Shown in pieces: positions 54,665-64,000 of a stretch of DNA of 64,000 nucleotides. A program made the translations under genes and the position numbers. This DNA is from Rhizobiales bacterium 65-79 (GTDB taxonomy: Bacteria > Pseudomonadota > Alphaproteobacteria > Rhizobiales > Rhizobiaceae). Every line of letters begins with the position of its first letter. Position 1 is the stretch's first letter. Location: the NCBI GenBank assembly GCA_001896885.1, contig MKRJ01000040.1:1-64000 (forward strand), read 5' to 3'. Under the pieces are notes generated by a model. It was not told the DNA's origin and ran no database searches. It worked only from the letters and a program-made list of their open reading frames with translations.

Positions 54665-54795
54665 CCCCCTCTCCGCCTCGCTTCGCTCGGCACCTCTCCC
54701 CCTGAAGGGGGCGAGGACGGGTGCCAGGCTCGCCACCCGTCCTCTCCCCCACGAAGTGGGGGAGAGGTGCCGAGCGAAGCGAGGCGGAGAGGGGG
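54665..54795. repeat. Perfect 38-bp inverted repeat with nested hairpins
   Basis: Arms 54665-54702 and 54758-54795 are perfect complements over 38 bases, containing CTCCGCCTCGCTTCGCTCGG and its complement. The 55-base interior contains a second dyad around GAGGACGGGTG and CACCCGTCCTC. It lies between the alpha-glucosidase and glgX genes. Same CTCTCCCC theme as at 42.7 kb. Confidence 0.88.
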
Positions 54796-54810
54796 CGGTG
54801 CATGATTGCG

Positions 54811-56850
54811 TCAATCCGAATTCGTTGCCGTGTCTTCAGCTTCTCCGGCCGGCGCTTCCGCATAGAAGAGCACCGAGCGCGCGGGCGCCGGGATGATGCC
54901 CGCCGCGACCGTTCCCGATTGGGGCGCATCGAACGCCGCCCAGCGCCGCCATTCATGGCCGGGACGCCCGGGCAGCGTGAAGGCCCGCGGATGGTCGTTG
55001 GCGTTGATGAACACCGCGATCCGGAGGGCGGCCGGCCCGTCGCCCTCGCGCAGCATCATGGTGAAGGCCCGGCGACCCTCCTCCTGCCAATCCTCGGGCG
55101 TAAGGGGGTCCCCCAGTTCCGTCAGCCAGGCGACATCGGAAAAATCCGAGCCGTTTCCGGCCTCGCCGGTGAGCCTCGTCGTCGCCGAAAGGACCCGGAA
55201 ACGACGCCGGAACGCGCCAAGCGCGCGGGCGAATTCGAGCAGTTCCCCGTCCGCCTCCTCCCAGTCGAGCCATGTGGTCTCGTTGTCCTGCGCATAGGCG
55301 TTGTTGTTGCCGTGCTGCGAGCGGCCGAACTCGTCGCCCGCGGTCAGCATGATGGTGCCGCGCGAGGCGAAAAGCGTAGCGAGCAGCGCCGCGCAATCGT
55401 GCCGACGCCTCTCGACGATGGCGGCGTTGGTCGTCTTGCCCTCGACGCCGTTGTTCCATGAGAGGTTCTCGTCATGGCCGTCGCGATTGTCCTCGCCATT
55501 GGCGCTGTTGTGCTTGCGCTCGTAGGAGACGAGGTCGGCGAGCGTCATGCCGTCATGGGCCGCGACGAAATTCACCGTCCGCGTGCGCGGCGTATCCCGG
55601 AATATGTCGAACGAACCGGCGAGCCGCGTGGCGAGCGGCCCAGCCATGCCGGCATCGCCTCGCCAGAAGCGCCGCACATCGTCGCGGTAGCGGTCGTTCC
55701 ATTCGAGGAAAGGCGGCGGGAATCCGCCGAGCCTGTAGCCGCCCTCACCGATATCCCAGGGCTCGGCGATGAGGACGCGATCGCCCACCACCGAATCCTC
55801 GCGCAGCATGCGTAGAAGCGGCGCTTCCGCGTCGAAGCCGCTGTCGGTGCGGCCGAGCACGGTTGCGAGGTCGAAGCGGAAGCCGTCCACCTCGGCATGG
55901 GTCACGAAATGGCGCAGCGTGTCGACGATGAGCTTCCGCACCACCGGGTGATCGCAATCGAGCGTGTTGCCGCAACCGGTGACGTTGTCGAGCCGCGGCG
56001 GCTCACCGGCATGTCGGTAGTAGGCGAGATTGTCGAGGCCGCGCAGCGAAAGGACGGGGCCGATCGCGTCGGCTTCGCCCGTGTGGTTCAGCACCACGTC
56101 GAGGATGACGGCGATGCCGGCATCGTGCAGCGCCTCGACCGTCTCGCGCAATTCGGCGATGCCGCCCGGCGCCAGCCGCGGATCGAGCGCCATGAAGGTT
56201 ACCGGATTGTAGCCCCAGGCGTTGCGCAGATTGAGCGGCGGCAGGTGGCGTTCGTCGATCCATGCCGCGATCGGCATCAGTTCGACGGCGCCGACGCCGA
56301 GCCCGACCAGATGCTCGACGATCTCCGGCTGCCTGAGCGCCGCGACGGTGCCGCGCATCGGCCCGTGGATCGCCGGATGGCGCTTGGTGAAGGCGCGGAC
56401 CGGCACCTCATAGATAAGGCCGCCTGGCTTGAAGAGCGGCGGCCTCGGGAAAAGCCGGCCGCGGGCGGTCGTCACGACGGCCTTGGGGACGAGGCCGGCC
56501 GTATCGCCGCCCTCCCCGCGTGCCGCCGCCAGCCGCTCGCGATAGGCGTAGGGCCGGTCGATGGCGAGCGCATAGGGATCGACCAGGAGCTTCGCCGGAT
56601 CGAAGAAATAGCCGTTATGCGGGTCGTAGCGGCCGTCGGCGCGATAGCCGTAGCGCGCGCCGGCCTGCAGCCCCTCGACGAAGCAGGACCAGATGCCGTC
56701 CTCGCCGCGCTCCATGTCGTGCCGCGCGGTCTCGGCCATGCCTTTTTCATCGAAGAGGCAAAGCGTCAGCTTCTCCGCCGTCGTCGAAACGACGGAGAAT
56801 TCAACGCCCCCCTCTTTCGCAACCGCCCCCAGTTGCACAGCGCGTTTCAA
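54811..56850 (-). CDS. glgX: Glycogen debranching enzyme GlgX
   Basis: Isoamylase-type GH13 enzyme removing branches from phosphorylase-limit dextrin. 679 residues: N-terminal CBM48 domain, then the barrel with GYNPVTFMALDPRLAPG, DGFRFDLATVLGRT (Asp), LIAEPWDIGEGGY (Glu) and VNFVAAHDGMTL. The C-terminal TAGDEFGRSQHGNNNAYAQD is typical of GlgX. It starts 16 bases after pgm ends, on the same strand, and belongs to the glg operon. Confidence 0.95.
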   Translation of the reverse strand: MKRAVQLGAVAKEGGVEFSVVSTTAEKLTLCLFDEKGMAETARHDMERGEDGIWSCFVEGLQAGARYGYRADGRYDPHNGYFFDPAKLLVDPYALAIDRPYAYRERLAAARGEGGDTAGLVPKAVVTTARGRLFPRPPLFKPGGLIYEVPVRAFTKRHPAIHGPMRGTVAALRQPEIVEHLVGLGVGAVELMPIAAWIDERHLPPLNLRNAWGYNPVTFMALDPRLAPGGIAELRETVEALHDAGIAVILDVVLNHTGEADAIGPVLSLRGLDNLAYYRHAGEPPRLDNVTGCGNTLDCDHPVVRKLIVDTLRHFVTHAEVDGFRFDLATVLGRTDSGFDAEAPLLRMLREDSVVGDRVLIAEPWDIGEGGYRLGGFPPPFLEWNDRYRDDVRRFWRGDAGMAGPLATRLAGSFDIFRDTPRTRTVNFVAAHDGMTLADLVSYERKHNSANGEDNRDGHDENLSWNNGVEGKTTNAAIVERRRHDCAALLATLFASRGTIMLTAGDEFGRSQHGNNNAYAQDNETTWLDWEEADGELLEFARALGAFRRRFRVLSATTRLTGEAGNGSDFSDVAWLTELGDPLTPEDWQEEGRRAFTMMLREGDGPAALRIAVFINANDHPRAFTLPGRPGHEWRRWAAFDAPQSGTVAAGIIPAPARSVLFYAEAPAGEAEDTATNSD

Positions 56851-56866
56851 ATACAGACTCTCATGT

Positions 56867-59943
<3,077 letters not shown>

Positions 59944-59971
59944 GCGACGCTTCCATTCGGCCGATCGTATT

Positions 59972-60144
59972 CCTTCGCACCCCCCTCTGTCCTGCCGGAC
60001 ATCTCCCCCTCAAGGGGGGAGATCAGCCGGCCGCGCCGTCCATTCTTCTTTTCTGCGACTTTCGAGATTGGCGAAGAGGATGACGACAGCCGATCTCCCC
60101 CCTTGAGGGGGAGATGTCCGGCAGGACAGAGGGGGGTGCGAAGG
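59972..60144. repeat. Perfect 53-bp inverted repeat
   Basis: Arms 59972-60024 and 60092-60144 are perfect complements over 53 bases around 67 bases of non-symmetrical sequence. Each arm also contains its own small hairpin (CTCCCCCT, CAA, GGGGGGAG type). It sits between glgC and glgA in the glg operon, so it must be transcribed, or an additional promoter must be present downstream of it. Confidence 0.92.
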
Positions 60145-60174
60145 GACACTGGATTCGCCGAATTCATTTGCGTT

Positions 60175-61434
60175 TCAAAGCCTGTCGATCATCTCCTGAG
60201 TGATCAGGCAGATGCCCTTCTCCGTGCGGCGGAAGCGCTTGGCGTCGAGGATCGGATCCTCGCCGACCACCAGCCGCTCGGGAATGCGAACGCCGCGATC
60301 GATGACGACGCGGCTCAGGCTGGCGTTGCGGCCGATGAAACAATCCGGCAGGACGACGCATTCCTCCACCGAGGAAAAGGAATTGATGCGCGCGCCGGTG
60401 AAGATCAGGCTGCGCCTCAGCGCCGCGCCCGAGATGATGCAGTCGCCGGCGACCAGCGACGACACGGCCGAGCCGCGCCTTCCCTCCTCGTCATGGACGA
60501 ACTTGGCGGGCGGCTTGATCTCGGCATAGGTCCAGATCGGCCAGTCGCGGTCGTAGATGTCGAGTTCCGGCGTGATGTCGGTCAGGTCGATATTCGCCTC
60601 CCAGTAGGCGTCGATCGTGCCGACGTCGCGCCAGTAGGCCTCGCGCTCGAAGCTGGACCGGACGCAGGAAGCCGTGAAGCGGTGGGCGCAGGCCTTCCCG
60701 TTCTCGACGATGTGGGGAATGATGTCCTTGCCGAAATCGTGGCTGGTTTCCTTCGCCGCGGCGTCGCGGCGAAGCTGGTCCATCAGGAATCTGGTCCGGA
60801 AGACGTAGATACCCATCGACGCCAGCGCGTAATCGGGATTGCCGGGAATGCCGGGCGGATCGGCCGGCTTCTCGACGAAGGCGACGATCCTGTCCTTTTC
60901 GTCGACATGCATGACGCCGAAGCCGGTCGCCTCCATGCGCGGCACCTCCAGGCAGCCGACGGTCACGTCGGCGCCGGTGTCGACGTGCTGGCGCAGCATG
61001 ATCTCCAGGTCCATCTTGAATACATGGTCGCCGGCAAGGATGACCATGTATTCCACGCCGTAGTCCTGGATGATGTCGATGTTCTGATAGACCGCGTCGG
61101 CGGTGCCTTCATACCATTGCGTCTCCGAGACGCGCTGGCTCGCGGGCAATATGTCGAAGCTCTCGTTGCGCTCGGGCCGGAAGAAGTTCCAGCCGCGCTG
61201 CAGGTGGCGGATGAGGGAATGCGCCTTGTATTGGGTGGCGACGCCGATGCGGCGGATGCCGGAATTCAGCGCGTTGGAAAGGGCGAAATCGATGATGCGG
61301 GTCTTGCCGCCGAAATAGACGGCTGGCTTGGCGCGCCGGTCGGTCAGTTCCTTCAGCCGGCTGCCCCGTCCGCCGGCAAGGACATAGGCCATCGCGTCGC
61401 GCGACAGAGGCTGGCTCCGTTTCACATCCGCCAT
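60175..61434 (-). CDS. glgC: Glucose-1-phosphate adenylyltransferase GlgC
   Basis: ADP-glucose pyrophosphorylase, the committed and allosterically regulated step of glycogen synthesis. 419 residues. N-terminal [20 protein letters not shown] with the nucleotide loop, [15 protein letters not shown] with the effector/substrate lysine, [13 protein letters not shown] and the C-terminal beta-helix domain ([19 protein letters not shown]). The ATG at 61434 matches rhizobial starts. It follows glgB in the operon. Confidence 0.96.
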   Translation of the reverse strand: MADVKRSQPLSRDAMAYVLAGGRGSRLKELTDRRAKPAVYFGGKTRIIDFALSNALNSGIRRIGVATQYKAHSLIRHLQRGWNFFRPERNESFDILPASQRVSETQWYEGTADAVYQNIDIIQDYGVEYMVILAGDHVFKMDLEIMLRQHVDTGADVTVGCLEVPRMEATGFGVMHVDEKDRIVAFVEKPADPPGIPGNPDYALASMGIYVFRTRFLMDQLRRDAAAKETSHDFGKDIIPHIVENGKACAHRFTASCVRSSFEREAYWRDVGTIDAYWEANIDLTDITPELDIYDRDWPIWTYAEIKPPAKFVHDEEGRRGSAVSSLVAGDCIISGAALRRSLIFTGARINSFSSVEECVVLPDCFIGRNASLSRVVIDRGVRIPERLVVGEDPILDAKRFRRTEKGICLITQEMIDRL

Positions 61435-61449
61435 ACGCACCCTCCCATC

Positions 61450-61491
61450 CAACACAATTCTCTACTCTGGCAACACAATTCTCTACTCTGG
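61450..61491. repeat. 21-bp exact tandem duplication at the glgB stop
   Basis: The 21-base unit 61450-61470 is repeated exactly at 61471-61491; it contains AACACAATTCTCTACTCTGG. The right-hand copy holds the last two sense codons and the stop of glgB (minus strand), so the end of the gene is duplicated once in the gap to glgC. Typical of replication slippage. Confidence 0.9.
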
Positions 61492-63684
61492 ATCGTATTC
61501 GATCATGATGGTCGAGAGCGGCGGCAAAGTCATCAGCGCCGACGCGCCCTTCTTTCCGGCAATCGCCGAGACCATGCCGTTGTTCCCCATTCCGCTACCG
61601 CCATAGTCGCGGGCATCGGTATTGACGATTTCGCGCCAGCGGCCCGCATGCGGCAGCGGCACCGAATAGCCGCCGCGCGGCACCGGCGTGAAATTCGAGA
61701 TGATGGCGACCGGCCGGGCCCCCGGCGCGCCGCGCACCCATGCGAAAACCGAATTCGCGTGATCGTCGACGATCAGCCAGCCGAAGCCTTCCGGCTCGCA
61801 ATCCCGGGCGTGGAGCGCCGGCTTCGTCCGGTAGAGGCGGTTCAGGTCGCGCACGAGACGGCGCACGCCCTCGTGCGAGCCATAGTCGAGCAGGTACCAG
61901 TCGAGGGCCTTCGCATCGTTCCACTCGGACGCTTGAGCGAATTCCTGCCCCATGAAGAGCAGCTTCTTGCCCGGATAGCCCCACATGAAGGCGTAGTAGG
62001 CGCGCAGATTGGCGAATTTCTGCCAGTCGTCGCCCGACATCTTCGTCAGCAGCGAACCCTTGCCGTGCACCACCTCGTCATGGCTGAGGGCGAGCACGAA
62101 ATTCTCGCTGAAGGCATAGACGAGGCCGAAGGTGATCTGGTCGTGATGGTACTTCCGATGAACGGGCTCCTTCGACATATAGGCCAGCGTGTCGTGCATG
62201 AAGCCCATGTTCCATTTGAAGCCGAAGCCCAGCCCGCCCTCATGCACCGGCTGGGAGACCTTCGGCCACGAGGTCGATTCCTCGGCGATCGTCATGACGC
62301 CGGGATGGGCGCCATAGACCGTGCGGTTCATCTGCTGCAGGAAGCGGACGGCCTCCAGATTCTCGCGCCCACCCTTTTCGTTCGGGATCCACTCGCCCGC
62401 CTTCCTCGAATAGTCGAGATAGAGCATGGAAGCGACGGCATCGACCCTGAGCCCGTCGAGGTGATATTTCTCCGGCCAGAAGAGCGCATTGTTGACCAGG
62501 TAGGCCAGCACCTCGCGCCGGCCGAAATTGTAGATCGCCGTGTTCCAGTCGGGATGGAAACCCTTGCGCGGATCGGCGTGTTCGTAGAGCGCGGTGCCGT
62601 CGAAACGCGCCAGCCCGTGCTCGTCGGTCGGAAAGTGCGCCGGCACCCAGTCGAGGATGACCCCTATGCCGGCACGGTGCGCGCCGTCGACGAAGCGGGC
62701 AAAGCCTTCGGGCTCGCCGAAGCGCGCCGTCGGGCAGTAGAGGCCGGTCGTCTGGTAGCCCCATGACGGGTCGTATGGGTGCTCGGTGATCGGCAGGAAC
62801 TCGATATGGGTGAAGCCCATGTCGACGACATAGGGGATGAGCCGCTCGGCCAGTTCGTCCCAGGAAAGGAACGAGCCGTCGTCGCGCCGCTGCCATGAGC
62901 CGGCATGGACCTCGTAGATGGAGATGGGCTGGCGGCGCGCATCGGCGCTTCGCCAGAAGTCGCGATGCCCCTCGTCTCCCCATTGATGGCGCAGCGGAAA
63001 ATCGGTGACCGACGCGGTGGCGGGCCGAAGCTCGGAGCGGAAGGCGAAGGGGTCCGCCTTGAGCGGGAGCTTCTGGCCTTTCGGCCCGATGATCTCGTAT
63101 TTATAGGGCTGGCCGGCGCTGATGTCGGGCAGGAATATCTCCCAGATGCCGGTATCGATGCGCTTGCGCATCACGTGGCGTCGGCCGTCCCAGTCGTTGA
63201 ACTGCCCGACCACGGAGACACGCCGAGCATTGGGCGCCCAGACGGCGAAATGCACACCGTTCGCCCCCTCGTGCTCGATCAGATGCGCGCCGAGCTTGTC
63301 GAAGAGCCTGAGATGCGAGCCTTCGGCGATATAGTAGTCGTCCATGGGCCCGAGCACCGGCCCGAAGGAATAGGGATCGGTGATCCACCAGTCGCCGCCC
63401 CGGTTTCGCGCGTGATAGCGGATCGGCTGACGGTTGCCGATGTCGAGCACCCCGTCGAAGAAGCCGGCATCGTCGCGGCGGACAAGCTCCCCGGCCGGCT
63501 TGCCGTCGAGCGTGAAGGCCATGACGTGTTCGGCATGGGGAATAAAGCAGCGCGCGACATATCCGCCTCCCGCCTCCTGCACCCCCAGAATGGAAAAAGG
63601 ATCGCGATGCTCGCCGGCGACAATCGCCCGGATGTCCGCCGCGCCGGTCAGCGGCTTGTCGGCCTTCTTACGAACACCCGGCAT
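61483..63684 (-). CDS. glgB: 1,4-alpha-glucan branching enzyme GlgB
   Basis: GH13 enzyme creating alpha-1,6 branches in glycogen. 733 residues: N-terminal domain and CBM48, then the barrel with DGLRVDAVASMLYLDYSR (Asp nucleophile), MTIAEESTSWPKVS (Glu) and LSHDEVVHGKGSL (His-Asp). Full family length. The stop lies within the 21-bp tandem duplication. It lies 116 bases downstream of glgP. Confidence 0.96.
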   Translation of the reverse strand: MPGVRKKADKPLTGAADIRAIVAGEHRDPFSILGVQEAGGGYVARCFIPHAEHVMAFTLDGKPAGELVRRDDAGFFDGVLDIGNRQPIRYHARNRGGDWWITDPYSFGPVLGPMDDYYIAEGSHLRLFDKLGAHLIEHEGANGVHFAVWAPNARRVSVVGQFNDWDGRRHVMRKRIDTGIWEIFLPDISAGQPYKYEIIGPKGQKLPLKADPFAFRSELRPATASVTDFPLRHQWGDEGHRDFWRSADARRQPISIYEVHAGSWQRRDDGSFLSWDELAERLIPYVVDMGFTHIEFLPITEHPYDPSWGYQTTGLYCPTARFGEPEGFARFVDGAHRAGIGVILDWVPAHFPTDEHGLARFDGTALYEHADPRKGFHPDWNTAIYNFGRREVLAYLVNNALFWPEKYHLDGLRVDAVASMLYLDYSRKAGEWIPNEKGGRENLEAVRFLQQMNRTVYGAHPGVMTIAEESTSWPKVSQPVHEGGLGFGFKWNMGFMHDTLAYMSKEPVHRKYHHDQITFGLVYAFSENFVLALSHDEVVHGKGSLLTKMSGDDWQKFANLRAYYAFMWGYPGKKLLFMGQEFAQASEWNDAKALDWYLLDYGSHEGVRRLVRDLNRLYRTKPALHARDCEPEGFGWLIVDDHANSVFAWVRGAPGARPVAIISNFTPVPRGGYSVPLPHAGRWREIVNTDARDYGGSGMGNNGMVSAIAGKKGASALMTLPPLSTIMIEYDPE

Positions 63685-63800
63685 CTATCGGCGGCACCTT
63701 TCCAACCAGGGTTTTGTCCGGATCGACGGGTCGAGGGCAACCCCTCGCCGCCTCGCCAGTCCGAACGTGGAGCCTGACCTCACAACCAGCTTCCCTGGAT

Positions 63801-64000
63801 TCAACTATAGGGCACTTTCCAGATTTCCGATGCATATTGCCGGATCGTCCGGTCGGAGGAGAACCAACCCATGTTCGCCGTGTTGCGGATGGCCTTGGCG
63901 TACCATGCGCCGGGATCGCGCCAGAGATCGTCGATGCCGCGCTGGGCGGCGGCGTAGCTGTCGAAATCGGCCGCGACCATGAACCAGTCATGGTCGTAGA
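63801..64000 (-). CDS. glgP: Glycogen phosphorylase GlgP, C-terminal part
   Basis: Partial gene cut by the window edge; the last 65 residues are visible, ending ASEIWKVPYS. The stretch FMVAADFDSYAAAQRGIDDL followed by GWFSSDRTIRQYA is the standard C-terminus of glycogen phosphorylase, which releases glucose-1-phosphate. It is the most upstream glg gene in the window and same-strand with glgB. Confidence 0.9.
   Translation of the reverse strand, partial: YDHDWFMVAADFDSYAAAQRGIDDLWRDPGAWYAKAIRNTANMGWFSSDRTIRQYASEIWKVPYS

Overview
The window is high-GC DNA from an alphaproteobacterium of the order Hyphomicrobiales (Rhizobiales), most likely a Mesorhizobium/Phyllobacteriaceae relative. The evidence is a rhizobial-type asparaginase, a MucR regulator, a betI-betC-betA-betB choline cluster, small DUF proteins typical of rhizobia (DUF1491, DUF2336, DUF5330, DUF6456), a glg operon containing pgm, and intergenic palindromic repeats. 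There is no rRNA, CRISPR array or complete insertion sequence. Genus-level placement is inference.

Layout. 1-3.1 kb (minus strand): head-packaging end of a gene-transfer-agent-like phage cluster (small terminase, large terminase, a portal gene broken by one extra base, and the start of another gene). 3.5-16.5 kb: ClC chloride transporter, HWE histidine kinase, flavoprotein monooxygenase, class A penicillin-binding protein, a DUF1214/DUF1254 pair, DUF2336, DUF1491, a small lipoprotein, and a peptidoglycan-binding membrane protein coupled to a DivJ-like histidine kinase. 16.9-20.1 kb: DUF5330, sufE, a DUF6456 protein coupled to a stand-alone DnaA domain-IV protein whose upstream region carries a candidate SOS box and a dyad, and mucR. 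20.6-28.7 kb: oligopeptidase B, two c-type cytochromes, sodB, branched-chain aminotransferase, haloacid dehalogenase, L,D-transpeptidase, then two matched 40-bp palindromes before a GSU2403-type nucleotidyltransferase. 28.7-39.6 kb: HerA-like ATPase, methylmalonyl-CoA mutase small and large subunits, CorA, a Gre factor, a Tat-exported beta-helix repeat protein, asparaginase and an SCP-x-like thiolase.

39.9-46.5 kb: choline-to-glycine-betaine cluster (betI, betC, a GST, betA, a 48-residue membrane protein, betB) followed by tRNA-Pro(CGG) with a good promoter. 46.5-52.7 kb: small proteins including a Lys/Ala-rich 44-mer, an L-2-hydroxyglutarate-dehydrogenase-like flavoprotein, an acyl-CoA synthetase, and two adjacent Tad pilus genes that both look broken (nonsense codon in the TadE-like gene, frameshift in the TadG-like gene). 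53-64 kb (minus strand): glycogen block in transcription order glgP-glgB-glgC-glgA-pgm-glgX-alpha-glucosidase, interrupted by large palindromic repeats.

How it works together. The bet cluster turns choline-O-sulfate and choline into glycine betaine under BetI. The glg block makes, branches, degrades and debranches glycogen. The mutase pair handles propionyl-CoA carbon. The most interesting unexplained items are the paired palindromes at 27.6 kb, the DnaA-IV/DUF6456 pair with its regulatory region, the two broken Tad genes, and very small genes that are easily missed.
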